64,000 nt of DNA from Gnetum montanum (GCA_015680685.1 MNCI01013583.1:236063-300062), one strand, 5' to 3'. Shown: positions 23,301-35,120, counted from the first letter of the stretch. Numbers and translations: made by a program. The notes: generated from the letters alone by a model not told the origin.

Positions 23301-25930
23301 ATCTTAGGACACTTTGAGAAGACTTTGATCCTCAAGTATGGGGAGGTGAATTTAGCACAATAGTGGTTGGCTAATAGGATGTCTAGAAACATTCAAGAAA
23401 ACATTGCCAATTTTGGTTTGTTTGATATATTCATGGCCCCTAGCCCCACTATTCCTACTCTTGAGATGGTGAACATCATTAACTCCTTTGACCAAGCAGT
23501 TAAGAAGTTTGTTACCTAGGTGCATGATGTGCCTATCACCTTTTCCATCAATGACTCCACCTTTTATGACCTCTTTTGACATTTCTTATGAAGGTCTAAA
23601 GGTTACCACTAAGGCAAAAGAGGTGGAGCATTGAGAGTAAGTGGAGAAGTGGTTAGACACTCACCATGATCAAAAGGGATTGTCTCCTAGACAATTCAAG
23701 GTTGAGGAGGATAAGGAGGCATATATCTTATTCTGCTCCTAAGGGTTTCCCAAGCTGCTATCATAGAGTAAGATCATGGGGGTGGAATAGGCATGGATCA
23801 TGAAGAAGGTTCTCTTGAAGGATGCTCATTTCAACTAGGCTAATCACTTTGTTTTTGGGCTACAAGATGAGATTCTCAAACTCTATGACAACCTCACCAT
23901 AAAATGCCACATGCATTACATGTTCTTTGTAGCATATTTGAGGAGGTTTGCAGAGTTCCTAGTGGTAAGGAAGAATGGAAAATGGATAAGCTAAGATCCA
24001 TCCCAACTCTCCAAGCTATGTGTTAACCATGTTTATCCGATGATGCAAGCTTAAAACCAACCAAAGGACATTGGGGAGTCATTGTCTGATACCACTAAGG
24101 GACTTTGTGGTAGGCATTGCATCTCCCTTGATAGCATGGGGATTGAGCCCCAAATGAAGTGTGGAGATGCTGATTAGGCTAGGGCGTTATAGGTTGAAAT
24201 TGAGGGTTTAGCTAGAGCCAAATTAAAGAGGTCCATGGTTGAGGAGGAAACCCCAATCTTCAAGTAATCCTCTAAGAAGAGGTTCATAGTGAGACTTCAA
24301 CCAACATGCAATGTGGTCACAAGTATGGTTTAGCTTGTTTTATTTGTTTTACATGGTTATACTTTATCTCATAGGGCTATGTTGTTTTATAAGGCAAGAT
24401 GTACTAAGATAGATCATGCTTTGCTCTTGTTATTATTGTAGATAAACAATAAGAGCTAGCGGCCTAGGTAGTAGTAGCAGGGTAGAGCAAAGACATCTAT
24501 AGGAAGAGATCCTTCAATGTTCCATTGGATGAGCTTAAGGTCATTTTCAATCCTACATAACTAGGTAACCCTCTCATCATCATTCAAGATGATGCTCCAA
24601 GTACATATGCATTTGGTCTTATGTGATTGGATTTTTTTTGTTTAAGTTTAAGCTTGGTCTTGATTGTTTGTTGATTGTTATGCTTGCCTTAACTACAAAG
24701 CCCCAGCCCATGGCCTCTACCTCCACATTTGGCATGAAACCATGGGTGGAAATCCTAGACAAGAAGGAATTCATGTGAGGGATAGTTGAGGACATGATCA
24801 ACTAGTTGCACTAGGTTGCACCTGACATGGGTAAGTATTTAGTTTATGTTTTTCTTTGTTTTATGGTTTTATTGTTTTAGTTATCTTGCTATTTATTATA
24901 CTTTGATTATTTGCCTACTTATTAATTTTCTCATGTCTTGTTGTTTCTCAATGTCTAAGCTTAGATGGGATCCCAACCACCCCATTGAGATCAATGTCAT
25001 ACCCAACCTATCATTAGATGTAGAGAATGTATCATGCAAGTTATATGAAAGTGCAATTGAATATGCATTTTCATGTGCCAAAACTTCATGGAAAATTCAA
25101 CATGACAATGAGTTCCTATGGGAATGCATTGTTGCATTGGAAGAGTCCAAGATGCTGGTTGAGGTTAATAGGGATCTCAAGGATCATAAGGAATTTGTGA
25201 AGGCCCAAGTTGCTAACAAGAGTTTCTTGCAAACCAAAGAGATCAAATGGGCATAGTACTAGTAATGGGCAAGGTTGCCCTTACTAGGGAGGTTGCTGAA
25301 TAGAAGGTGTAGATGGACATGCTAGCACTCAAGGCTAGGGAGTGGAGGGACGACTGTACTTGGGTCCTTGAGTGGGGCTGAGCACCAAAGGATCACAAAA
25401 AGAAGTATAAGGTTGAGTGTGAAGCTTACCATAGTTGGTTGAAGAAGAAATCCACCAAACAATGCAAGCTAGAGTTTTTTGTGAGGGGGATTCAAGCTGA
25501 TGATACCTTCAAATTATTTGAAGGCACCTTAACCATGGTTGGCTCCCCATCTCCTCATATGACTACTACTTCAAGAGAGGTGACTACTAGGAAATTTTCA
25601 TGAAATCCACCTACATGGATGGACATTGACGACAACAACACGCTAATAGGCATTAATCTTAGGGAGGTGGACTAGGCCCACACAATCAATGAACAAATTC
25701 TTCATCATTTAGAGGTTGGTCTTCGAAATCTCCCACTAAAGGATGTTGCTCCCAAGCCCTCCTAGGTTTTCTTATTTCAATGGTTTTATCATACTTTATT
25801 TTAAATTATGGTTTGTCTACATATGTTGTTGATTATTGGCTAACTTATTTCTTGCTATGGTATAGGTACTAGATGATGTTGGTAGCCCTAGTAGAGAAGG
25901 TGAAAGTATTGCTCACCCACCTCTAGCAAC
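20400..25930 (+). pseudogene. FCP1/SCP-like phosphatase-domain gene, antisense passenger of EN (multi-exon)
   Basis: A plus-strand, intron-containing gene remnant inside the minus-strand element EN. Exon A (about 20,409-20,681) has ALEEVDAIAQGLS. After a long intron, acceptor ttatgtag|gg opens exon B (22,254-22,700), an FCP1-like core: KPILVVIELV (catalytic DxDx(T/V) strand position), EFLTFLLQNFNVVIWSH, KLSNIWNMLEF and YNANNTLLVGHQVHRLFQNP. A GTAAGC donor starts a short intron ending at 22,804. Exon C follows from 22,805. Exon D (from 23,269 after ttgtattgtag) reads W.ANRMSRNIQENIANFGLF, then KLYDNLTIKCHMHYMFFVAYLRRFAEF. Further exons follow to about 25,775, including an acidic/basic segment at 24,962-25,256 (EINVIPNLSLDVENVSCKLY). 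The C-terminal region is unknown to me. Many stops are TAG, in places replacing Gln. The E1 copy matches it exon and intron alike. FCP1 assignment is by pattern only. Confidence 0.62.
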
Positions 25931-26229
25931 CTTGTAGTACCATTAGTTGGTTATTGCCTCATGGTTATTTCATTGGCTAAAGTTGATGACATTTTTTTTT
26001 GTGAGGTATTGGCTAGTGTTAGCCAGTTGATATGTTAAGAGATAGTTTTATTGTTAAAAATTTTATGGTTACTAGGTTGTAGACATTGGATACTTATTAT
26101 TATTTTATATTTTAATTTGGTCTATATGCTTTAAAAGTTTAATGTTTCATAGATGCTTAATATTCTACACTTTTTTTTATGTCTTAGACTATATCAATTA
26201 ACTATGTAAAATGAACATAATGTAAGCTA

Positions 26230-26405
26230 GGTTGTAAGGGCTTGAAATAATTTACTAGTTTTAGGCTATGGAAGGCCATGGTGGACCATGTGATATGCCA
26301 ACTTTAGGCTATGGTGGGCCCTATGTTAATGTTTGATTTGCTAGTATTAGGCCATAACAGGCCCACGATGTTGCTAGTTTTAGGCCATGGTGGACCCCAT
26401 GCCTT
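26230..26405 (-). repeat. EN minisatellite, protease side
   Basis: Four diverged units with core ctagttttaggc(c)atgg and trailing tgggcc(c)atg. It is the same family as at 17,560-17,985 and 39,460-39,620. Together with the RT-side units it flanks the whole passenger gene plus array, as if the block had been inserted into, or duplicated with, the minisatellite. Confidence 0.7.
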
Positions 26406-26671
26406 AAAAGGAAAATTTTTTATAAGTTTTCAAGTTTAATCATTTTTGTCATATATTTAATGGTTTAAACATTAGGATAAAAAGGCATAAAAGGGAAATT
26501 GTAAATGAGCATAAAGCTTAGGCTATGTACATAACAAAGGTTAAAACAAAGTAAAGCAAAGGTAAACAAAATCATCCATATGAGAGAAACATGTAAACAA
26601 GGCTATGGAAGGTTGTAGAAAAATGGGCTATATGGTTACAAGTGCAAAGATAAGCGAATCAAGGGGATACA

Positions 26672-27535
26672 TTATTTTTGCAAGTGCTTCCTAATCTTTG
26701 ATAGATTAGGAAACATGTACGGTCTACTTTGCACAATTTTGTATTCCCTATTTTCTTCACTCATGACATTAAAGGGAAGCTTCTTCCATGGTGCATCCAT
26801 GGGTCCATTATTGTTTGTTTTAGCTTCCTTTACTCTCTTGAGCTTCTTGACTTTGTGGTTGATAGTAGGAGTTTCTTCTTGAAACTCCACTTCGGACCCT
26901 TGTTCTATGTCAACATTGTTGACCTCCAAGGGAACCACACTATCATTGTGGATGATGATTTCATATCCCTTGTAAGGCAAGTGAGTTTCTTGGTGGATTG
27001 GTGAAGAAACTTCTTGTAGTTGAGTTAACCAAGGCCTTCCCAAGATATGGTTGAACCCTAGTATTTCCTCCATCAAGAAATTGGCCATTGTGGGGAATTG
27101 TTCCCCTACTATAAAGTCTAAAGAAATTAAACTTTTTACAGCTACCCAAGATTCATTGAAGGATTTAAGTGTAGTTGTTAGGGTATGATACATTTTTTCA
27201 TTCAAAACTAGATGTTCTACAATGGTATAGGGTATTACATTGGTTGCAGCTCCATCATCAACATGCACTCTATGCACCTTGTACTTCCTTACTCTAATGG
27301 CTATGAATAGGGAAGCCTTAGTTGTCTTGCCATCTTGGGAATTGGTTTTGACTTTACTATTTTGAAACACTAGTGTTGTTGACCTCATTTCTTCCTTTGG
27401 TGAAGGAGGTACCATCACTGTGTGGATGAACTCTTCATTAGTAAGGATATCCTTACTAACTGGAATAGAGGTTAACATTTTAACTAATGCTTCATGGTGT
27501 GCAGTGAAAGTCATAACATGGTCATACAAGCTAAG
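26672..27535 (-). CDS. Retropepsin-like protease region of EN polyprotein (285 codons open)
   Basis: This is the longest intact frame in the window. It is part of a gag-pol polyprotein, not a free gene. The N-terminal 60 residues are the gag-protease linker (MLTSIPVSKDILTNEEF, also found in E2 as VLTSILVSKDMSSNKES). The protease core has YKVHRVHVDDGAATNVIP (catalytic loop at residues 88-100), SLDFIVGEQFPTMANFLM, and ILGRPWL (residues 162-168, flap-side pattern). A hydrophilic tail of KVKKLKRVKEAK follows. The catalytic triad reads DDGA where most retropepsins have D(S/T)G; E2 has the same. The enzyme would cleave gag-pol during particle maturation. The frame opens upstream into broken gag and ends before the minisatellite. 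Confidence 0.8.
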   Translation of the reverse strand, partial: LSLYDHVMTFTAHHEALVKMLTSIPVSKDILTNEEFIHTVMVPPSPKEEMRSTTLVFQNSKVKTNSQDGKTTKASLFIAIRVRKYKVHRVHVDDGAATNVIPYTIVEHLVLNEKMYHTLTTTLKSFNESWVAVKSLISLDFIVGEQFPTMANFLMEEILGFNHILGRPWLTQLQEVSSPIHQETHLPYKGYEIIIHNDSVVPLEVNNVDIEQGSEVEFQEETPTINHKVKKLKRVKEAKTNNNGPMDAPWKKLPFNVMSEENREYKIVQSRPYMFPNLSKIRKHLQK

Positions 27536-27539
27536 AGAA

Positions 27540-30304
27540 GTGTTCTTCTATTTTAGCAATTGTTTGACTTGTTCTATTGCTTTTAGAATTCTTTGTCATT
27601 GGTTGTAGGATTCCTATTGTTGGTGTTCTTAACTTCCTCCATGTATTCCAAGATGTGAAATTCATGTTTCAAAGGTTGTTTAGCTTCTTTTCCCTTTGCT
27701 GGTGGCGTAGGGTCCTCCTATGGTTGACTAGTTGATGCATCTTGAGCACCAAAACTCATCCAAATAGATGAGATGGGAGTGGGCTTTGGTGGGTCCACTT
27801 CCTTTTGTTCATTGGCCTTTTTTTCATCATCATTCTTGGGCTCTCATGTAAGATTCTTGCATTACTTTTCGGGGATTTTTTGTCGTTATTAGTTCATTGT
27901 GAAGAAGTTAGTGCATTGGCCACTACAAGAAGACATTTATCTATTGTAGGAGCAAGTTTGGCTTTGGCTTCAGAAGGAGGGGGGATCCTAATCATAAAAG
28001 GATCCTTGGGAAACATAGGTGGTGGGACCCTTACAACAAAAGGGGATCTTGAGCTAGGAGAAGCTAAAGAAACCTTATCATTACAAGGAGGTACCCCGTA
28101 TCACAAACAGCTCTCACACAACACTAGAGTTTTTGGTTACACTGAATCCCTTGATAGTATATGGACTATTGTTGACATTCAATGGATCTTTATAGACTTT
28201 CATGGATTGATTTTGTGGCTTCACTGGGTTGGAGGCATTTAGGACCAATATCATCTTTGGTAGGTCATCCTTTAGCGTTAGGCAAAAGTTTGTGTCATGG
28301 TTTTACAATTGATGGTAGTGGCAAAAGTAGTCTAGTTTGAAGTATTTAGGTACTAGGGGATCATCTTTAGTTGCAAGAGTGGGATTTTTGGCTATCTCAC
28401 ATAACCTATCATGCTTTTGATGGGCATTCTCAATCATCTATTTATACTGAATTCTTCCACTCTTCAATAGTTGGTCAAGGAGTTCTAATGGTTTTAATGG
28501 TAACCTAGTATACTTTAACCAATCTTTACATTCAAAATTAGGCCTTATGGTGGTTGATAAGAGATCCTAGATGTTGAAGGTTGATTATTATTATGGGCAT
28601 GGACCTTGGGTTGATTGGTATTAGGCCCTTGTGTGGTTGTTTTATTATTGTCTTTGGTAACTATGACCATGGTTGTATTATTATGCCTACCTCTCTCCTT
28701 GTTTTTCATGCATGTTGGTTCCTAAATTCCACATAAGTAGGGTCATGACTTTCTTTGTCTACATCCTCTACATTTTTTGTTTAAGAAAAGGCTTGGCTAA
28801 GTGCTGATGAATCAAGGTAATATTTTTGACTTAATAAAGTCATTAACTACCCCCTTGAAGGTGGTGAGAAGGTGTGTTTTAGTTATAGGTTCTAGAATCT
28901 CATTTAGGAGAGCATTCCATTATTGTATGAATTTTTGTACAAGCTTAAGAAGTCCATACTTAACCTTCATTAGTTGGTTAAGGATTGTGTTGGGTTTCAA
29001 GTTGTACTTAAAATGGTTAACAAGCTACGAAATTAAGTCTTCCAATGAGGATATGGATCCTCTTGGTAATGCATGATACTAGTCCAAGGCTTTTCTAGTT
29101 AAAGACATAGGGAAAATCTACATGATGGTATGTGGCAAGGCTTGCAATAATAGGCATTCAAAATGAAAGGTTATGAGATGGGCATTTGGATTACCTTCAC
29201 CATTATACTTGGTGAAATGGAAAATGGGGATGCCTAATGGAAGAGCTATTAAAGGGATAATGGGATCATCTTGATAGAAGTCCATTAATGGAAGAGCTAT
29301 TAAAGGGATAATGGGATCATCTTGATAGAAGTCCATTATCTTTACTGTCTAGCTTGTAGAAGCCTTCAACTTCCATAACTCTTCTGTTAAGTATTAGATC
29401 ATCTAGAATGCTAGATCTAGTCCTTTAAGCATTGCTGTGGGTTGTGGTGTTTGCACACATGGTTGTGGCATCAACTAGGAGGCCTATGGCCTCGTGATGG
29501 GTTATGGTATGGAAGGGCAAGGCTAGGTTATAGTGGTCATAGGTGAGCTAAACAAGGAAAAGGATATTTGTAACAAAAATTAAGGCACAAAGCTAAGAAA
29601 TGATGTATGTGTTCCTAGAGTTGTTTTTGGTATCATTGTGGGGTCCACTACTATAGAAAAGGATTGAGTGGTGGAGAAAACCATCAATGATGGTTGTGTA
29701 GACTGAGGCTACATGGTAAAAGGAAAGGATGAAAATAGGAAGATTGTTTTAGGCACAAATTATGCTTGATGGACTACTATAACAGGTGTTGGCCCAAACA
29801 TGGTTGGGAATCTTGGAGATGATGGTTGAGATACCTATCCATGGAAGAGATTGGTGGGATCAAAGTGACTATAGTGGTTTAAGGAACCAAATATTGGAAT
29901 AGGTCTCCTATGAAGGTTTTTGGTTTGGGCATTGTCTTGAATTTATCATGTTCTTCATGTTAGCTTTTCAAGCTTGATTTTGCATCTTGCTTATCCATCT
30001 TAATTAATTGAGATATTATGCATGCATGAATATCATTCAATGATATTTTTTCATAGGAAGAGGGCATGTACTCCTTCCCATTGTGATGGATTAGCTCATA
30101 TTCACTCTTTGCTTCTACCTCTACACAAGGAAGGAGTAATCTAGCTTGGATTTTTGTGCAAATATAGTTGTAGTGCTATTCATTGAGCATAATAAATTTT
30201 GGGCTTTATCCTCATAGCCTAAGTGATTGTCTACATTTAGCTATAGTAGGGTCTCTAGGATTGTAGATCCTCACTCCATCTTGGCAAGATGTCTTGTTGG
30301 TCAT
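27540..30304 (-). pseudogene. gag of EN (decayed)
   Basis: The nucleocapsid precursor, on the minus strand. The start codon at 30,304 is chosen because the N-terminus QDGVRIYNPRDPT is shared with E2 (QDGVRIYDPKDPT, ATG 35,870) and E3. The conserved block SLRL.G.SP ... YELIHHNGKEYMPSSYEKI follows. The central capsid-like segment near 29.3-28.8 kb reads FTKYNGEGNPNAHLITF, ALDWYHALP..SISS, LVNHFKYNL and ALLNEI, typical of plant Ty3/gypsy gag. Stops (for example at 30,206-30,208) replace a conserved Trp. A perfect 51-bp in-frame tandem duplication lies at 29,235-29,336. No clear zinc knuckle was found. Confidence 0.75.
29235..29336. repeat. Perfect 51-bp tandem duplication inside EN gag
   Basis: Two identical adjacent copies (29,235-29,285 and 29,286-29,336). 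On the minus strand each encodes the 17 residues MDFYQDDPIIPLIALPL in frame. The absence of any mismatch contrasts with the decay around it, so the duplication is much younger than the insertion, or is an assembly artefact. Confidence 0.9.
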
Positions 30305-31112
30305 GTCAATGGGCAACACAGTTAACTTACTAAAAGACATTATCAAAAAGTTGATTGTGATGTTTTACTATTTTAGGTAAAATTTTTTAGTAAATTAGGA
30401 TTGCCCAATGGTGTAGTTGACTATAAATGAAAAATAAAGTGGAAAGTGTTGCTGTAGTGTAAATGGTGTACATCACTATTGGGAAGATGGTGTTGAGGTT
30501 TTTAAGTTGGTGATAGCAACTATGCTAGTGTTTCCAGTGATAGTGTCTATGTTGGAGTGTGTGTAGTAGAAAACTATATTTTCCACCCAACTAAATTATA
30601 GTAGATGATGGAAAATGAATTTTTTCTTAAGAAAATCCAACTAGAAATTTTCAGCCCAAAAGGTGTACATTGGTTTTAGGAAGTAAAATGTGAAGATTTT
30701 TAGTTTGCAAGGACTACGCTGAAGTCCTAGTAATGACTATGCTGGTTTTTTAACTACAAAATTTCATAGTAGAAGTGTTAAATTTTAAAACGACCTACAC
30801 CTAATTTTAAGTATCTTGTGTAGGTTTCAAAAGGCAAAAGTTACACATGTTTCTGTTGACTACGTTGGGTTCCACAGAATCCAGCAATTGTTGTGAAAAT
30901 GTAGTAAAAACCCAAATCGCCCACCACAACTATGCTGGATATTGTGGGTAGGAAGTGGGATGCCAACATTGATTTTGGTTGTAAAAAGTTGCAGTTCCAA
31001 AGTTTAGAAGGCCAAAAACTTGATTTTGAAAAGTGGCTAAAAATGTTTTTCCAAAGATTTGCATAGGTTCCAATAATGTTGAAAATAGGTCTTGAATAAG
31101 AATTTGGGCAAA
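30305..31112 (-). other. EN 5' leader between primer-binding site and gag
   Basis: Noncoding, with scattered tatgctg/tagtgac motifs like those of the LTRs and the array. It aligns in outline with the leaders of E2 (35,140-35,869) and E3 (42,490-43,230), for example in the repeated phrase ccaatgttggcatccca. Confidence 0.55.
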
Positions 31113-31131
31113 GGCCCTCCTTCTAGCACTA
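31113..31131 (-). other. Primer-binding-like site of EN
   Basis: Minus strand TAGTGCTAGAAGGAGGGCC, six bases (GTTTTC) inside the 5' LTR end. The same box occurs after the 5' LTR in E2 (35,121) and E3 (42,471), so the position and sequence are conserved in the family. I did not assign the tRNA. Confidence 0.6.
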
Positions 31132-31137
31132 GAAAAC

Positions 31138-32522
31138 TATAGTGCCTAGAAAACTTAGTCATTGGAAAACTAGAAGATCCTAGGCTTGTTGCCAATTTTA
31201 AGCTTGAACCCTTAAGGGCCTTAAAAAATGAAAGTTCAAGGTTCCCTAGATGGTCTTGTTGATTATCCAAGGACTTATAAAGTGTTAACCAAGATAAAAA
31301 TGGAAATGAAATTACAAATTCAAATAGAAACAAAATATCATAGAATTAAACTTTAAGTAAAATATGCATTACAAACAAACTAAAAAATTTATAAAATGAA
31401 AGTGAAAAAGTTCAAAGAGTACAGATGGGGTATCCAGAGCATAAGATGTTGGCCTGATTGAAGCATGAAGCTCATTGGAGATGGTACGATATATGCTATA
31501 GTTGATCTCCATGATCTAGGTGCTTCCTAGTTCCAGTCTCTTACAACTCCTTGCTGGTGTTTTGTTTAAGTGTGCAACTTTGGTTGTGGGTGATGGTAAC
31601 AGTGGTACAAGCTTTTTGTTCCAATGGGAATACATTGAGGGCCTCGATGCTTAGCGTAGACACCAAATGGAATTAAATTTTTAGATTTACAAAAGGCTAT
31701 TGATTGCTTGGTTATAGAAATAATAATATTGGGAACTACCAAAAAATGTTAGAAACAAAACTTGGGAATCTTTGAATTTTAGCACTACTAAAAAAAGTTG
31801 GAACATGGTGTTCAAGCTTGGGTTTTATAGGCTTTGGGTTGTCAGTTTAATGCTAAAAATTGCTACCATGATTGCTAATAGATTAATTGTAGGCATAATG
31901 ACTATAATTTCACTGTAGTTGATCATTTCTGGTAATTTTTGGTGCACCTAGGCCACCAAAACCCATCTACATACTAAAAATAGTAAACGGACTTTTATGA
32001 CTATGCTGCTCTTAGAGACTACTCTAGGTGTTGTTGAAATTTGCTGAAATTATGGTGACTATGCTGGCCAAAACTACTGCTGCTAAAGATCTAGCATGAC
32101 TATGTTGGCCATGTTGCCACCATTGTGAGATGTTGTGACTACGCTAACCATTGTTGGAAAAATGGAAAACCCAACAACACCAACATTGGTCTTGTAGCTA
32201 CACTAGGTTTTGTGGTCACTACGCTAGATGTTATTGCTAGAAAGTAAAAACCCAACACCATCTACATTGGGGGTAGATGGTTTTAGCATATTTGAGACTA
32301 TACCTCTACAAAAACCCTTTAAAATTACAAATTTGGTAGTCCCCAAGGCACTTTAACACTTGGGAGGTGAGGTAGTGTTGACTTATAAGGCATTGTTCAA
32401 CCCCAACAAGTTAAAAGATTACAGCTCATGGGCTACTAATCTTACATTTACAATGAAATCTTACCTCAAGTCAGATGTTAAAGATTACAGGCTACCACAT
32501 GTATTTTCTTGATGATGTTTCA
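31138..32522 (-). repeat. EN 5' LTR (1,385 bp)
   Basis: It aligns throughout with 12,179-13,535. The minus-strand start is TGAAACATCATCAAG and the end is GGCACTATA. The expected terminal CA is now TA, a transition. The plus-strand right edge is followed by TGTAG and then by resumption of E1 RT. Confidence 0.85.
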
Positions 32523-32527
32523 TGTAG

Positions 32528-33708
32528 GTTCATCACCAGGCTTACAGATAAGTTACAACCCATGCAACACATGCTTAAGAAATGAGTGTGCTATGAGTGG
32601 ATGGCTTAATGCCAAGAAGCCTTTGAAAACCTTACGCAAGAGTTGGTATAACTACCCACATTATATCCACCATAAAGAGATAAACCTTTTTACATCTACC
32701 TTGCTATCTTTGACACATCCATTGCCTTTCTACTCTCTTAGAAATGGGATGATAGAGTAGATCTACTACCTATATACTACCAAATAAATGCATTAATTAC
32801 TTATTAAGCTTAATACACCAAAGTGGAGAAGTATTGTCCAGCCCTAGCCTCCTCATTGAAGAAGAGATACTACCTCTTTAGGAGCCAGTCAATGTCATTT
32901 GCAACAATAACATGCTTAGAGCCATAAAAACCAATATCTATAAGAGTAGTCATATAGCCCATTGGAAAGCCATAACATCCAACTTTAACCTTCATTACAT
33001 CTCCCAAGCTTCAACAAAAGGTCAAGCTATAGCTACACAACTTACTATTTTCTCAATAGAAGACCATGCAGCCATTGACCTTGAATTTCTTAATAAGCAT
33101 GTCAACATTGTTAGTGAAGTACCTAAGGACTATGAGGTAATTATGTACTTTGATGGAGCTTCAACTACCCATTGGGCTAGTTTTGCTACCATCATAACAT
33201 CACCTTCTAGTGAAATCCAACCCTTCACCTATCATTTTGAATTTTCATGTATCAATAACAAGGTAGAGTATGAAGGATTGATCAGGGTAATGATGGTAGC
33301 TCATGACCAAGGAATTAAATGCCTAATGATAAAAGGTGATTCACAACTAGTGATTAACCAAGTAACCAAGGTTTCTGCATGTAAAGCCACACATTTGGAA
33401 CCTTACTATGAGCTAGGAAAGAAACTATTGCAACAATTTACAAACATTGGTATCCAACATGTATCCCAAACTAAGAGCACATTAGTTGATGCCATTGTGA
33501 CCTTAGATCTAAGTGTGACACTTAATGTATTTAGCAAGTTATAATTCTTATTTATGAACTATGCTATTCCGATCATTCAGAACATTGAAGATGACTCTAT
33601 AGTCTTTGTCGACACCACTCCTCAAAAGGAGTGGTATGATGATATCAAGTTTTACCTAATGCATGGTGAACCTTCATAAGGTCTAACTACTTCTCGAAAG
33701 AATGTTGT
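32528..33708 (+). pseudogene. E1 RT C-terminal part and RNase H
   Basis: This continues the E1 RT from 12,178 as FITRLTDKLQPMQHMLKK, then the connection region ending in YLA.LDTSIAFLL. The longest open frame (32,912-33,544, 210 codons) includes RNase H: MYFDGAS (Asp 81), NNKVEYEGL (Glu 119), MIKGDSQLVINQVTKV (Asp 143) and STLVDAI. All catalytic acidic residues are present, unlike EN and E3. Downstream, a linker LMHGEPS-like segment is reached, and the frame is cut at 33,708 by E2. It resumes at 50,318. Stops upstream of 32,912 show that the copy is dead. Confidence 0.85.
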
Positions 33709-35115
33709 TGAAACATCAACTAGAAAATGCATGTTGTAACTTATAACCTTCACCATTCAACTTGAAACAAGCTTTTATTATAAATGGAAGGTTTATGGCC
33801 CATGAGCTACAACCTTACATACTTTAACTTTTTTAGACTGAAAATGCCTCATAAGTTGCTACTACCTCACTTCTCAAGTGGAAAAAGTAGTGTCGTGTGT
33901 ATGTTTGCACTTGGAAAGGCTAAAAATCCCTTGGGAACTACCAAATTCATGGGTTTTTATGGTATAGTCTTAACTACGCTAACGATCTAACCCAAGTGTA
34001 GATGGTGTTGTGCTTTCATTTCTCTAGCAAAACTTAGCATAGTCACCACAAAACCCAATGTAGCTACACATATCAAGCATTGGAATTGGGTTTTCCATTT
34101 TCCTAGCAAGGGTCAACATAGTCATGATAGTTTCTTGTGGTTGTAGCATGGCCAGCGTAGTTATCATGAATTTCCAGAAACTACAGTATGGCCAATGTAG
34201 TCACCATAATTCTTGCAGATTCCAACAAATGTCAGCATATTCCTCTAAGGCTAGCATATTTCAAGTGAAGGCCAATGTATTAACAAATCTCCATTTACTA
34301 TTTTTAGTATGCAAATGGGTTTTGAGGATCTTGGTGCATTAAACTTACCACAGATGGTCAACTACACTAGAAATCATAGTTGTTATGCCTACAATTAACA
34401 CCAATCTATTAGTAATCATGGTAGTAATTTGTAGCCCAAAATTAGCAACCTAAAACCTATAAAAGCCAAACTTGAACACCTTATTCAAGTTTCAAACATT
34501 TTCTTGGAAAGTTCCAAAACACTTTGTTTCAAATTTTTACAATGAATAGTCTTTTTCAATCTTGAAAGCTTGAATTCCATTTGGCATCTACACTAAGCAC
34601 AAGAGACTCTTAGTGTAGTACCATTAGAACAAGAGCTTACACCACTATTTACATCACCAATAGCCAAAGTTGGAGACTTGAGCAAAAACTAGCAAGGAGT
34701 TCTCAATAGCTAGAGTTGGGAAGAACTTAAATTATGAAGTTCAACTGTAGAACACAACCTACTAGCTCCAACAGGCTTCAAGCTCCACTCTAGTGAACTC
34801 TTATGCATTTTAGCATACAATCTGTACTCAATCAAACTCCATACTTTAAGCATTTTTCTTGTTGTTCAATAAAGTTTACAATTCTTTTGTTGTGCAAAAT
34901 TTATTTCAAATTTAATTTTTGTGTTTATTTTTATTTGAATATGTAATTTCATTTTCATTTTATATTTCTATTTATATTTCTTAAATCCTTGGGTGATCAA
35001 CCAAACCATCCAAGGTACCTTGGATCCTCTTTATTGAAGGTCCTTGGGATCCAAGGTTAAGCTATTGCACTTGAAATTTTTGATTTTTTAGAGATAGAAT
35101 TTTCCAAGCATCATA
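33709..35115 (+). repeat. E2 5' LTR (1,407 bp)
   Basis: It begins TGAAACATCAACTAG and ends AAGCATCATA (family end CACTACA). Between 33,960 and 34,260 it holds about six copies of a motif like agc(a/g)tagtcaccac. The 3' third has the family block cttgggatccaaggttaa before the end. Confidence 0.82.
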
Positions 35116-35120
35116 GTTTT

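Larger units (their letters stand above)
12179..32522 (-). mobile_element. EN: near full-length 20.3-kb Tat/Ogre-like LTR retrotransposon
   Basis: A minus-strand Ty3/gypsy element inserted into the RT domain of E1. The order along its own sense is 5' LTR (32,522-31,138), primer-binding-like site (31,131-31,113), gag (from 30,304), protease (27.5-26.7 kb), minisatellite (26.4-26.2 kb), antisense FCP1-like gene (25.9-20.4 kb), tandem array (20.15-18.05 kb), second minisatellite and spacer (18.0-17.2 kb), RT, RNase H, integrase (17.2-13.8 kb), and 3' LTR (13,535-12,179). The flanking pentamers CATAG (12,174-12,178) and TGTAG (32,523-32,527) fit a decayed target-site duplication. The host frame continues across the insert. 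LTRs differ by very roughly 15-20% by eye, so the insertion is old. Length is within the range known for giant Tat/Ogre elements. Confidence 0.85.

Noticed and set aside
22863-23363. 166-codon plus-strand open frame with hydrophobic stretches, possible membrane protein
   Set aside because: It reads through an intron-like T-rich segment of the passenger gene. The homologous E1 segment does not keep this frame, and the exon frames on either side are different.
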